The notes below the pieces were generated by a model. The model was not told the origin of the DNA and made no database searches. It saw only the letters and a program-made list of their open reading frames with translations. Shown one piece after another: positions 25,652-34,460 of a DNA stretch of 64,000 nucleotides (position 1 is its first letter; each line of letters opens with the position of its first letter). The translations under genes and the position numbers were made by a program. The DNA is from Clostridia bacterium (GTDB lineage Bacteria; Bacillota; Clostridia; Oscillospirales; CAG-382): the NCBI GenBank assembly GCA_017399965.1, contig JAFQAP010000016.1, positions 117,489-181,488 of the forward strand. Direction: 5' to 3'.

Positions 25652-26866
25652 ATGTTTATAGTTGAAACCATCTTGGGCATACTGAATTCATCTGCATTCG
25701 GAGCAGAAAACTTCAAAGTGGGCAATATAATAATGATTGCGATTTCCTTTGTTCTTTTGGTTCTTGCTGTTAAGTTTAAGTTTGAACCTTTGCTTCTGCT
25801 TCCTATAGCTTTCGGTATGTTCCTCACAAATATACCTGTTGGTGAAATTTTCCATATGAACTATTTTGTTCAGGAAGCCAGCGCAAATATTAATTGGGCA
25901 GAACTTGCCGCACACGGCGGTCTGCTTGACTATCTTTATCTCGGTGTAAAATTGGGTATTTATCCTTGCCTTATCTTTATGGGTGTAGGCGCAATGACCG
26001 ATTTTAAGCCTCTTATCGCTAACCCCAAGAGCTTGCTTCTCGGCGCTGCTGCACAGTTCGGTGTTTTTGCTGCCTTTATAGGCGCGATGCTTCTCGGCTT
26101 CTCTTCTCTTGAAGCAGCCGCTATCGGTATTATCGGTGGAGCAGACGGTCCTACCGCAATTCTTGTTACCAAGGACCTGGCACCTCAGCTTTTGGGTGCT
26201 ATTGCGGTTGCCGCTTACTCGTATATGGCACTTGTTCCTCTTATCCAGCCTCCTATAATGAAGATGCTTACCACAAAGAAGGAACGTGCTGTAAAAATGG
26301 AGCAGCTCCGTCCCGTTTCCAAAACCGAAGAAATTTTGTTCCCCGTTGTAACTTGCTTGGTTATTTGTATGATCCTTCCCGATGCTACTCCGCTTATCGG
26401 TTCTCTTATGCTTGGTAACCTCGCAAAGGTTAGCGGTGTTGTAGACAGAATTGCAAAAACTATGCAGAACGAGCTTTGCAACATAGTTACCATACTTCTC
26501 GGTGTTTCCGTTGGTGCAACCGCTACCGCAGATGCATTCTTCGGCTCTTTGGATTTCAGCAATCCTGCTACTATTCTTACCAGCCCTCTCGGTATTCTTG
26601 TGCTCGGTCTTTGCGCATTTGCATTCGCTACTGCTGCAGGTGTAATTTTCGGAAAGGTTATGTACATCATTACCGGCGGAAAGATCAATCCGCTTATCGG
26701 TTCTGCCGGCGTTTCCGCAGTTCCTATGGCAGCCCGCGTTTCTCAGACCGTTGGTCAGAAAGCAAATCCTTCCAACTTCCTTCTTATGCACGCAATGGGC
26801 CCCAACGTATCCGGTGTTATCGGTTCTGCTGTTGCAGCCGGCGTGTTCCTTACAATATTCAGATAA
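25652..26866 (+). CDS. oadB: Sodium-translocating decarboxylase beta subunit (OadB)
   Basis: 404 residues, about 9-11 membrane helices. Family blocks are seen: [27 protein letters not shown] (with the Asp thought to bind sodium and carboxybiotin), [12 protein letters not shown] and the closing [15 protein letters not shown]. It decarboxylates carboxybiotin and exports sodium. It follows the carrier gene by 35 bases. Confidence 0.95.
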   Translation: MFIVETILGILNSSAFGAENFKVGNIIMIAISFVLLVLAVKFKFEPLLLLPIAFGMFLTNIPVGEIFHMNYFVQEASANINWAELAAHGGLLDYLYLGVKLGIYPCLIFMGVGAMTDFKPLIANPKSLLLGAAAQFGVFAAFIGAMLLGFSSLEAAAIGIIGGADGPTAILVTKDLAPQLLGAIAVAAYSYMALVPLIQPPIMKMLTTKKERAVKMEQLRPVSKTEEILFPVVTCLVICMILPDATPLIGSLMLGNLAKVSGVVDRIAKTMQNELCNIVTILLGVSVGATATADAFFGSLDFSNPATILTSPLGILVLGLCAFAFATAAGVIFGKVMYIITGGKINPLIGSAGVSAVPMAARVSQTVGQKANPSNFLLMHAMGPNVSGVIGSAVAAGVFLTIFR

Positions 26867-26881
26867 TCGGAGGTTTTTAAT

Positions 26882-28291
26882 ATGGCACTTAAAATAACTG
26901 AAACCATTCTTCGTGACTCTCATCAGTCACTTATAGCTACCAGAATGACCACCGAAGAAATGCTTCCCGCATTGGAGCTTCTTGATCAGGTTGGTTATCA
27001 CTCTCTCGAAGCTTGGGGCGGCGCTACTTTCGATTCCTGCCTTCGTTTCCTGAACGAAGATCCTTGGGAAAGACTCCGCACCATCCGTTCTCACGTTAAG
27101 AACACCAAGCTCCAGATGCTGTTCCGCGGTCAGAATATTCTCGGTTACAGACATTATGCAGATGACGTTGTTGAATACTTCGTTCAGAAGTCTATCGCAA
27201 ACGGTATCGATATAATCAGAATTTTTGACGCTCTTAACGACCCCAGAAACCTTAAGACCGCTATAAACGCAACCAAGAAAGAGGGCGGACACGTTCAGGC
27301 TTGTCTTTCTTACACCACCGGCGAAGTGTTCACCAACGAATACTTTGCAAAATACGCAAAGACTCTTGAAGAAATGGGCGCAGATTCCATTTGTATCAAG
27401 GATATGGCAGGTCTTCTCAAGCCTTACGATGCATATGATCTCGTAACCGCTATCAAGTCTATTTGCAACATTCCCGTTCAGCTTCACACCCACTATACCG
27501 CAGGTATCGCTTCTATGACCATTATGAAGGCAGTTGAGGCAGGGGTAGACGTAGTTGATACCGCACTTTCTCCTCTCGCAGGCGGTACTTCTCAGCCTCC
27601 TACGGAGCCTATCGTGGCTACCTTCCAGGGCACTCCTTTTGATACCGGTCTTGATCTCGGTAAGATCAACGAAGCAGCAGATTACTTTAACACTCTTCGT
27701 GAAAAGTATCTTGCTTCCGGTCAGCTGGATCCCAAGATGATGAAAGTCAACGTAAACGGACTTATATATCAGGTTCCCGGCGGAATGCTTTCCAACCTGC
27801 TTTCTCAGCTTAAGCAGGCAGGCAAAGCAGATAAGCTTCAGGAGGTTCTTGAAGAAGTTCCCAGAGTTCGCGCCGATGCGGGTCAGGTTCCTCTCGTAAC
27901 TCCTACTTCTCAGATCGTTGGTACTCAGGCTGTATTCAATGTTCTTATGGGTGAGCGTTACAAGACCGTTACCAAAGAATTCAAGGGTGTTGTACGCGGT
28001 GATTACGGTAGAACTCCCGTTGAAATCGATCCCGAATTCAGAAAGAAGATTATCGGCGATGAACCCGCAATCACTTGCCGTCCCGCTGATAACCTCAAGC
28101 CCGAGCTTGAGACTCTCCGTGAAAAGTGCGCTCAGTACGCTAAGCAGGACGAAGACGTACTTTCCTATGCTCTGTTCGATCAGGTTGCAACCAAGTTCTT
28201 TGAAAAGAGAAACGAAGGCGATAAGGTAGCCGCAGCGCTTGCAAACGCAGCAGATGCTAAGTATCACGTAAACATTCACGAAGTAAAATAA
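26882..28291 (+). CDS. oadA: Oxaloacetate decarboxylase alpha subunit (carboxyltransferase)
   Basis: 469 residues, without the C-terminal biotin domain that longer OadA proteins carry. The start ITETILRDSHQSLIATRM is the HMGL-like metal-site motif (RD.HQS), LFRGQNILGY and a QLHTHYTAGIASM metal motif (His pair) follow, and the PYC_OADA domain fills the second half. The neighbours OadG, carrier and OadB make the substrate oxaloacetate most likely; methylmalonyl-CoA decarboxylases use a different alpha family. Confidence 0.93.
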   Translation: MALKITETILRDSHQSLIATRMTTEEMLPALELLDQVGYHSLEAWGGATFDSCLRFLNEDPWERLRTIRSHVKNTKLQMLFRGQNILGYRHYADDVVEYFVQKSIANGIDIIRIFDALNDPRNLKTAINATKKEGGHVQACLSYTTGEVFTNEYFAKYAKTLEEMGADSICIKDMAGLLKPYDAYDLVTAIKSICNIPVQLHTHYTAGIASMTIMKAVEAGVDVVDTALSPLAGGTSQPPTEPIVATFQGTPFDTGLDLGKINEAADYFNTLREKYLASGQLDPKMMKVNVNGLIYQVPGGMLSNLLSQLKQAGKADKLQEVLEEVPRVRADAGQVPLVTPTSQIVGTQAVFNVLMGERYKTVTKEFKGVVRGDYGRTPVEIDPEFRKKIIGDEPAITCRPADNLKPELETLREKCAQYAKQDEDVLSYALFDQVATKFFEKRNEGDKVAAALANAADAKYHVNIHEVK

Positions 28292-28301
28292 AAAAAATTT
28301 T

Positions 28302-28331
28302 CCCCTGCCTTGCCGGATTCGGCAGGGCAGG
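28302..28331 (+). other. Strong hairpin between oadA and the metal permease gene
   Basis: CCCCTGCCTTGCCG pairs with CGGCAGGGCAGGGG over 14 bp with one G-T pair and a 4-base loop. It is preceded by A/T bases but not followed by a T run on the plus strand. It could slow exonuclease decay of the oad mRNA or partly terminate; the next gene starts 30 bases on. Confidence 0.55.
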
Positions 28332-28360
28332 GGTACGTTATTATATTCAAGGAGCAGGAA

Positions 28361-29203
28361 ATGCCGCACATTTTACACCCAATAGTTCACGCTCTGAAAG
28401 ATACTGTGATAATACTACCGATATTATTTGTTACGTATCTTATAATTGAATTTATAGAACACAAAGCAGGAGAAAAAGTTACTAAAATACTGACAGCATC
28501 AGGTAAAGCAGGTCCTTTGCTCGGAAGTATCGCAGGTATAGTGCCGCAATGCGGTTTTTCGGGCGCCGCCGCTTCCTTGTTTGCTGTAGGCACGATTTCC
28601 GCCGGAACATTGATAGCAGTATTCCTTGCCACGTCCGACGAGATGCTGCCCATTCTTATATCGGCATCCGTACCCGCAAATGAGATATTTGTAATACTTG
28701 CAGTGAAAGTTATTGCCGGCGCTGTGTTTGGAATTGTGGTGGATCTTATATACAGGCGTAAGAAGTCTGCTACGATCGAATGTATGTGTAAGGAAGAAAA
28801 CTGTCATTGCGAACGCCACGGGATATTTGCTTCTGCCATAAAACATACGCTCAAGATCGTAGCACTCGTGTTCGTTGTAACGGCGGTTTTAAACGTCGGT
28901 ATTGAACTTTTGGGCGAAGAACGACTAACGCAACTGGTGGTAACAAAACCTGTGCTGGGAGAGCTTGTGGCAGGTATAGTAGGATTAATACCGAATTGCT
29001 CTGCATCCGTTTTTCTAACAGACCTTTATGTAGAGAACGCACTTTCAATGGGACAATTGATTTCCGGATTGAGTGTAAATGCGGGAGTTGGTCTTATTGT
29101 TCTTTTCAGGACAAATGACGGTATTAAAGAAAACCTCTTACTTACGTTTATTTTGTACGTATGCGGAGTTTTAACCGGTATAATAACGGGAATTATATTT
29201 TAA
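28361..29203 (+). CDS. ArsP_2-type heavy-metal (manganese/arsenic) efflux permease
   Basis: 280 residues with two homologous membrane halves. Each half holds a matching motif: VPQCGFSGAAASLFAVG (near 61-77) and IPNCSASVFLTDLYVE (near 210-225), typical of the putative 10-TM exporter family PF11449. The cytoplasmic loop has four Cys, C141, C143, C148, C150, and nearby His, a likely metal-sensing or docking site. AAGGAGC is 7 bases before the ATG. Substrate unknown; related proteins are annotated as manganese or arsenic exporters. A good terminator follows. Confidence 0.75.
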   Translation: MPHILHPIVHALKDTVIILPILFVTYLIIEFIEHKAGEKVTKILTASGKAGPLLGSIAGIVPQCGFSGAAASLFAVGTISAGTLIAVFLATSDEMLPILISASVPANEIFVILAVKVIAGAVFGIVVDLIYRRKKSATIECMCKEENCHCERHGIFASAIKHTLKIVALVFVVTAVLNVGIELLGEERLTQLVVTKPVLGELVAGIVGLIPNCSASVFLTDLYVENALSMGQLISGLSVNAGVGLIVLFRTNDGIKENLLLTFILYVCGVLTGIITGIIF

Positions 29204-29209
29204 ACAGTA

Positions 29210-29240
29210 AACACCGCCGATGTTTTTCGGCGGTGTTTTT
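29210..29240 (+). terminator. Terminator of the oad-permease unit
   Basis: AACACCGCCGA/TCGGCGGTGTT, 11-bp stem followed by TTT, 7 bases after the permease stop. Confidence 0.88.
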
Positions 29241-29284
29241 CATAGAAAGGGGACATATTAGGTCTATATTAAAAACTGTAATGT

Positions 29285-29310
29285 TTATACAAAATGAAAA
29301 TTTTGTATAA
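29285..29310. repeat. Perfect 11-bp inverted repeat with GAAA loop
   Basis: TTATACAAAAT and ATTTTGTATAA flank GAAA. It lies in the 146-base gap between two convergent genes, not next to a promoter I can see. AT-rich arms without a T run on either side make a terminator unlikely; it could be a protein site or mRNA 3' structure. Confidence 0.55.
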
Positions 29311-29349
29311 TTAAGGGAAGTGAAACCGAAAAAAATTAAGGTGTTTTAC

Positions 29350-30060
29350 TTAATCATCCTCGCAGATCGGCAATATTCCGCCGTAATCGTACGGTTGTGC
29401 TTTTGACAAAGAAACTACATCGTATCCAATGTTTTTACAAAAACCTTGAATCAAATCGTAATCTTCAAGCAGTTTTGCATTTCCTGTTACTGACAGAATT
29501 TTGTTGCCCAGTACACCTGTACAGCCTCCTATAAAGCCACAGGAATATCCGTTTAGCAATATTCCTCCGTTGCTAACCTTCAGTACGTTTTTTCCTTCAT
29601 TTACAAGCGCTTTGTAAACCGAAATATCTGAAGTTATAAAACTTTCTGCGCTTAGTATTACTGTTGAACATTTGGTGTAGCCCTGAGCGATTACTATATG
29701 CCTTTCGGAATGCTTTTTAATTTCCTGAGCTACATTTTTTCCCCCGTACAATACTCCGCCTATAATAAAGCAGTTATACGCGCAGTCTTTCGGATATTTA
29801 TCTGCAAGCGTTGCTTCCCCTTTTGTTAACAAATTATTCACATTTGTATCACCTATACAGTACCAAATGCTTTGCGCGGGATTGTTAAGCACGATATCCG
29901 GATGATATTTCAGTTCGCTCGTTAATGCCGAACATACAGGTGCGGTAACGGTTTCTATACCAAAATTATACAAATTTTCTTTGATTTCATCAGGCATTAT
30001 TTCGGATATAAACGCTTTTTTTACGCTGTTTTGAGGTAAATTCGGTACGCAAGATCTCAT
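29350..30060 (-). CDS. DUF6873-like protein (amidinotransferase/GME-like fold)
   Basis: 236 residues. The pattern HPDIVLNNPAQS, KCSTVILSAESFITSD, GGILLNGYSCGFIGGCTGVLG (quoted in part) and the last SLSKAQPYDYGGILPI follows the propeller of guanidino-group-modifying enzymes in the small DUF6873 family of Clostridia. Cys residues in CSTVI and GGCTG are candidates for function, but substrate is unknown. It is a lone minus-strand gene. Confidence 0.65.
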   Translation of the reverse strand: MRSCVPNLPQNSVKKAFISEIMPDEIKENLYNFGIETVTAPVCSALTSELKYHPDIVLNNPAQSIWYCIGDTNVNNLLTKGEATLADKYPKDCAYNCFIIGGVLYGGKNVAQEIKKHSERHIVIAQGYTKCSTVILSAESFITSDISVYKALVNEGKNVLKVSNGGILLNGYSCGFIGGCTGVLGNKILSVTGNAKLLEDYDLIQGFCKNIGYDVVSLSKAQPYDYGGILPICEDD

Positions 30061-30135
30061 TGCTCTTTCCTTTTACGCTTGAATATGAATAAAATATTAA
30101 CAAATTGGGAACGATTTGTTTTGAGGTGATAAATT

Positions 30136-30333
30136 TTGTTTATTCCGTGTCTTGAAGACTGTAAATATAATTATGATGGCGAATGTAAAAAGGACAATTG
30201 TATGAAGGATGACGGTAGTCTTGTGTCCTTCACAAACAATTGTCCGTTACTGGTGATCAATTCTCCGCAAGCTTTAAAAGATCATAAACGCTTCGTATCG
30301 GACAAAGCTCGATCTGTCTTGAGCGTTTTTTAA
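30136..30333 (+). CDS. Small Cys-rich protein
   Basis: 65 residues, TTG start with AGGTGAT 5 bases before it. The front half, PCLEDCKYNYDGECKKDNC followed by NNCPLL, has six Cys spaced like the tiny Cys-rich Clostridial proteins of about 40-60 residues, possibly metal binding. The second half lies antisense to the last 77 bases of radA and looks like read-through beyond a normal end. No function known. Confidence 0.5.
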   Translation: MFIPCLEDCKYNYDGECKKDNCMKDDGSLVSFTNNCPLLVINSPQALKDHKRFVSDKARSVLSVF

Positions 30334-31633
30334 GCTTGTCTATGGATTTTTTTGGCAAGCCTATACGTTTGAAGCCCAATCGCTCCGCTTCGTTTATACG
30401 CTGTTCTACGCCTGTCACGGAGCGGCATTCGCCTGCCAGACCGATCTCGCCGAACACTATAAGATCTTCCGGAATGGGAATATCCTTTTGGGTGGATATA
30501 AGTGCCATTGCTATAGCAGCGTCAACGGAAGGATCATCCAATCTCAAACCGCCCGCAACGTTCATATAAACATCGGTTGTAGAAAATCGAATACCGAGAC
30601 GTTTTTCCAAGACCGCCAGAACAAGTGCTACACGGTTATAATCAAGTCCTGCCGATAATCTTCTGGGTGACGGATACACTGTAGGAGTAGCCAGCGCCTG
30701 AATTTCCGTTATAATCGGTCTGGTGCCTTCTACAACACATACCGCACAGCTTCCCGCTACGTTTACCGGACGCTGTGACATAAGCATTTCCGAAGGATTT
30801 TCAACTTCCGACAAACCGTCGTCAACCATTTCAAATACGCCGATCTCGTTGGTGGAGCCGTAGCGGTTTTTTGCGGCTCTTATTATTCTGTAGGCGTGCT
30901 GTCTGTCGCCTTCAAAATACAAGACTGCATCAACCATATGTTCCAGTACTTTGGGACCTGCTATAGCGCCATCCTTATTAACGTGGCCGACAAGAATTAT
31001 AGATATATTTTCTTCTTTTGCTTTGTTAATAAGCGCAAGCGCCGTCTGTTTCACCTGGGTAACACTACCCGGAGAAGATGCAACATCTTCATCGTACATT
31101 GTCTGAATAGAGTCAATTATTACAATATCCGGTTGAATTCCTACCATTTCGGGTATTACGGATGAGATGTTGGTTTCACACAAAACTTTTAAATTTTCTG
31201 TGTCTACCCCTACCCTTTCGGCTCGTATTTTTATCTGTGAAGGGGATTCTTCACCGCTTACGTACAGTATTGAACCGTTGGTACCCACCGTCTGACAAAG
31301 CTGAAGTAAAAGCGTGGATTTACCGATACCGGGCTCACCGGACAGCAACACAACACTTCCTTTTACAAGCCCGCCGCCGAGAACTCTGTCGAATTCACCG
31401 ATTCCGGTAATAAAACGTCGGTCTGTAGAAATGCCGATCTCGGAAATCTTCTTGGCTTTTGAAGCTGCGGGCGGTGTATCATAAGTTTTGCGGCGTTTTA
31501 CAGCTGTTTTTGTAGATGCCGTGCTTTCTACCGCTTGCTCTTCGAAGGTATTCCATTCATTACATTCGGGACATTTTCCGTACCATTTGGAGGAATAATA
31601 TCCGCATGATGTACATACATAATTAGTTTTCAT
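30257..31633 (-). CDS. radA: DNA repair protein RadA
   Basis: 458 residues. Order: four-Cys zinc finger CTSCGYYSSKWYGKCPEC (7-25), RecA-like ATPase with GEPGIGKST, the RadA-specific KNRYGSTNE motif, and a Lon-like C-terminal domain (PSVDAAIAMALIS). RadA is a helicase that helps branch migration in recombination. Its start follows the amidase stop directly. Confidence 0.96.
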   Translation of the reverse strand: MKTNYVCTSCGYYSSKWYGKCPECNEWNTFEEQAVESTASTKTAVKRRKTYDTPPAASKAKKISEIGISTDRRFITGIGEFDRVLGGGLVKGSVVLLSGEPGIGKSTLLLQLCQTVGTNGSILYVSGEESPSQIKIRAERVGVDTENLKVLCETNISSVIPEMVGIQPDIVIIDSIQTMYDEDVASSPGSVTQVKQTALALINKAKEENISIILVGHVNKDGAIAGPKVLEHMVDAVLYFEGDRQHAYRIIRAAKNRYGSTNEIGVFEMVDDGLSEVENPSEMLMSQRPVNVAGSCAVCVVEGTRPIITEIQALATPTVYPSPRRLSAGLDYNRVALVLAVLEKRLGIRFSTTDVYMNVAGGLRLDDPSVDAAIAMALISTQKDIPIPEDLIVFGEIGLAGECRSVTGVEQRINEAERLGFKRIGLPKKSIDKLKKRSRQIELCPIRSVYDLLKLAEN

Positions 31634-32374
31634 TTAAACATCTCCGTTTAAATATTCTGTAACTGCAATGTAAAGCGAAACTGCAAATTTACGCTTGTAA
31701 ACTGCATCGCACAGATTTTTGCATTCGTTTTCGTTTGAAATAAAACCGCATTCTACCAAAACGGCGGTTCCTTTGAATTTGTCAAGCAAATATATGCTGC
31801 TTCCGCTGTCTTTTGAAAGTCTGTTATTATTCGGTTGAAGAGTTTTTAACGTTGCTTGAATATGATCAGCCAGTTTTTTGCTTTCAGGTGAATTGGAAGA
31901 GTAAAATATTTGTGCACCGCTGTACTTTGGTGAGGAAAAGCGGTTTACGTGAATACTCAACAGTATACAATCTTGTTGATCGGTTGCAACAGATACTCTG
32001 TTATAAAGGTCAAAATGCTTTTTGCGGTGTTCTTCACCCGGCTTATACAGCATTTTATCTTCTGTGCGGGTATATACTACATTATATCCGCCTGCTTCAA
32101 AAAGCTCGCCCAAAAGCAGAGAGATATCCAGATTTATGTCTTTTTCCCGTACGTCGCCTATAACGGCACCGGGGTCTTCACCGCCGTGACCGGGATCTAT
32201 AACTACTGTTTTCTTTTTCGTTTGTGTAATAGGCACGTTTACAGTTTCGGAAAAAGAAAAGGTGTTATATCCTGCCGCAGTAAACAGCATGGCAAAGCAG
32301 AAAAAAGAAACAAGACTAACAAACACAAAAATTGCGATAAATAAAGAGATTTTTTTATCTTTATATTCGTTCAT
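31634..32374 (-). CDS. N-acetylmuramoyl-L-alanine amidase, CwlD-like
   Basis: 246 residues: one N-terminal membrane helix (13-33), then an Amidase_3 domain. Zinc ligands and catalytic residues are seen in IDPGHGGEDPG (His, Glu), LSIHVNR (His) and LVECGFISN (Glu). Size and anchor match CwlD, which makes muramic-delta-lactam in spore cortex, but vegetative amidases look alike. The ATG at 32374 is 7 bases after GGGTGAT. It abuts radA. Confidence 0.85.
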   Translation of the reverse strand: MNEYKDKKISLFIAIFVFVSLVSFFCFAMLFTAAGYNTFSFSETVNVPITQTKKKTVVIDPGHGGEDPGAVIGDVREKDINLDISLLLGELFEAGGYNVVYTRTEDKMLYKPGEEHRKKHFDLYNRVSVATDQQDCILLSIHVNRFSSPKYSGAQIFYSSNSPESKKLADHIQATLKTLQPNNNRLSKDSGSSIYLLDKFKGTAVLVECGFISNENECKNLCDAVYKRKFAVSLYIAVTEYLNGDV

Positions 32375-32415
32375 AATGAAATCACCCAAAAAACATTATG
32401 AAGATTTTTAAAAAA

Positions 32416-33000
32416 TTATTCTTTATTAACCTTTTCTCTTGCAATAACGCCCTTGTCTCTTACGCCGAGGTAGTAACCAAGCCAAGCAAAGCAAGGAATG
32501 GGAATCAATGTAAGTACAGTGAAAATTACCAGTACCGTTTCACCCAAATCGGATAATGCCAGCCATCCTGCATTATATATTGAATGTATAGGAATCATAT
32601 AAATCACGGCTGCCATTATTGCACGGCCGCTTTCGAAATTGAAAATACTGAATGCTGCAAAAATAAGTACAAGTAATATGGTAGGAGCATAGGCGAACAG
32701 ACCGATTTTAAGCCCGAAAGAATCCGAAGGAATATTCAATTGTTCGCTTGAACCTTTATTTCTTTTTATTGCATATTTAAGACCGTGCTGGTTTAACATA
32801 TCGTATATTCTGAACCAAAAAATTCCCGCAGTAAATGCAGCGGCAAGTCCCATATACAAGGAATAGTTAGGATCCTTATTAAGCATTATAGACATAGGCC
32901 AGGAAACCATAAGTCCTACAACGGACCATACGACCTGATTCACCCAAAAATCGACTATAAGCTTGCTGTTTTGCTTGAAAAAAGCTATTAATTTTTTCAT
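32416..33000 (-). CDS. Membrane protein, unknown
   Basis: 194 residues with about four hydrophobic segments (24-44, 50-68, 105-130, 155-185) and a polar loop after residue 75. I do not recognise it. ATG at 33000 has GAAAGGA upstream. 41 bases before the amidase gene, so probably the same transcript. Confidence 0.6.
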   Translation of the reverse strand: MKKLIAFFKQNSKLIVDFWVNQVVWSVVGLMVSWPMSIMLNKDPNYSLYMGLAAAFTAGIFWFRIYDMLNQHGLKYAIKRNKGSSEQLNIPSDSFGLKIGLFAYAPTILLVLIFAAFSIFNFESGRAIMAAVIYMIPIHSIYNAGWLALSDLGETVLVIFTVLTLIPIPCFAWLGYYLGVRDKGVIAREKVNKE

Positions 33001-33095
33001 ATTCTGTATTCCTTTCAAGTTCCTTCCTTAATTATATCCTTAAAATGTAAAAAGTTCAATAGAGATAGAGTAAAATTAATAAAAAATACAAATAA

Positions 33096-33124
33096 TTGAC
33101 AACCGGAATCAAAAGTGTTACTAT
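33096..33124 (+). promoter_or_regulatory. Promoter of nnrD
   Basis: TTGACA (33096-33101), 17 bases, TACTAT (33119-33124), 22 bases before the ATG of nnrD. Confidence 0.75.
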
Positions 33125-33146
33125 CTTAAGTAAAGGAGGTAAGATA

Positions 33147-33941
33147 ATGGATTTTTTATCTCAGTACATAAAACCCAGACCCGAAAAATCACATAAAGGA
33201 ACTTTTGGTACACTTAAGCTGCTGTGCGGAAGTAAAAAGTACACGGGAGCAGCACTTCTTTGCAGTGAAGGCGCTTTAAGAAGCGGATGCGGTCTTGTCA
33301 AGTTGTTTGCTGATGAAAGTGTATTGCTGCCTGTAAGAATCGGTCTTCCGGAAGTGATAAACTGCCCTTCCCAGGACTTTAAACAAACAAAAGCAAACGC
33401 TGCCGTTATCGGATGCGGCATCTCTGATGAATACGAAAACACTTTGGGACTGATAATAGAATCTCTTGATTGCCCTTGCGTAATTGATGCGGATGGAATA
33501 AATTATATTGCAAAGAATATTAATATATTAAGAAAGACAAATGCGGGTATTGTTTTAACCCCCCATCCTATGGAATTTTCCCGTTTGACAGGATTGGATA
33601 TTGACACGATTCAAGCGAACAGAGTTGAACACGCAGAGGCTTTTTCCCGCGAATACGATTGTACAGTTGTTTTGAAAGGTCATAATACGGTTATTGCTAC
33701 TCCCAATAATAAAACCGTTGTAAATTCCACCGGCAATTCTGCTTTGGCAAAGGGCGGCAGCGGCGATGTGCTTGCGGGAGTTATCGGCTCATTACTTGCA
33801 CAAGGATATGACACTCATACCGCGGCTGTTATCGGTGCATACGCCCACGGCAAAGCCGGAGAAATGTTATCCGGAGATTACGGTTGTTCCGGCGTGCTCC
33901 CCTCCGATTTACCCAAAGTTATCGGAAAACTACTGGGGTGA
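33147..33941 (+). CDS. nnrD: ADP-dependent NAD(P)H-hydrate dehydratase
   Basis: 264 residues of ribokinase-like fold. Motifs: HKGTFGTLKLLCGS at the front, LTPHPMEFSRLTG, and NSTGNSALAKGGSGDVLAG with the catalytic Asp. It repairs damaged hydrated NAD(P)H. The epimerase half (NnrE) often fused to it is absent here. AAAGGAGGT lies 7 bases before the ATG. Confidence 0.92.
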   Translation: MDFLSQYIKPRPEKSHKGTFGTLKLLCGSKKYTGAALLCSEGALRSGCGLVKLFADESVLLPVRIGLPEVINCPSQDFKQTKANAAVIGCGISDEYENTLGLIIESLDCPCVIDADGINYIAKNINILRKTNAGIVLTPHPMEFSRLTGLDIDTIQANRVEHAEAFSREYDCTVVLKGHNTVIATPNNKTVVNSTGNSALAKGGSGDVLAGVIGSLLAQGYDTHTAAVIGAYAHGKAGEMLSGDYGCSGVLPSDLPKVIGKLLG

Positions 33942-33977
33942 ATTTGTCTTTCAATAAATATTGATAAGGCGATGTTG

Positions 33978-34460
33978 ATGAAAAGAGTTTTTTGTATCTG
34001 GTTATGTTTCACCGTTATATGTATATGTTCTTGTAAATCAAGCACGGGCGATAAACTTAGGGATTTTTTCAACGAAACCGTTGTTTTCGAAACTCTGGGT
34101 ATAAAATACGAATATAATAGTCAAAGCAGAATATTTACGGTATTAAGCGGCGATTATTCGGGAATGGAATTATTATTTACAGATACGGACTGTACCGTTA
34201 ATTTTAAAGATTTTTCCATTAGTACAAATCCTTATTCTTTTCCGCAGCTTATGCTGTTTCATTTTTTGTTCTGTGCATATGTTGAAAACTTTGATACAGC
34301 TGTTGAAAACGATGACGGCGCATATGCTTTGCTTATTGACAGTTTTCGTTTTTTGGTGTATTATAATCCGGTGGCAGAAAAAGTTGAAAAGCTTGTGGCT
34401 GAAACAGAAAACGGAAGTTTTGAATATAAGGTTGTAACCTCGGAGGAAAAAATTGATTAA
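33978..34460 (+). CDS. Putative lipoprotein, unknown
   Basis: 160 residues. The N-terminus MKRVFCIWLCFTVICICSC is a signal peptide ending in an ICSC lipobox. The mature part is acidic with short strands; no known domain seen. Starts at 33978 with ATAAGG 8 bases earlier; an ATG at 33972 is too near the site. Its stop overlaps the alr start by 8 bases, so the two are translationally coupled. Confidence 0.65.
   Translation: MKRVFCIWLCFTVICICSCKSSTGDKLRDFFNETVVFETLGIKYEYNSQSRIFTVLSGDYSGMELLFTDTDCTVNFKDFSISTNPYSFPQLMLFHFLFCAYVENFDTAVENDDGAYALLIDSFRFLVYYNPVAEKVEKLVAETENGSFEYKVVTSEEKID

Noticed and set aside
28292..28360. Metal-sensing riboswitch (yybP-ykoY type) before the permease gene
   Set aside because: The gap is under 70 bases, filled by one simple hairpin, and lacks the conserved loops of that class.
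25688..28369. Two open frames of over 400 codons on the minus strand
   Set aside because: They are antisense to oadB and oadA, whose protein families are certain; their translations look like no known protein.
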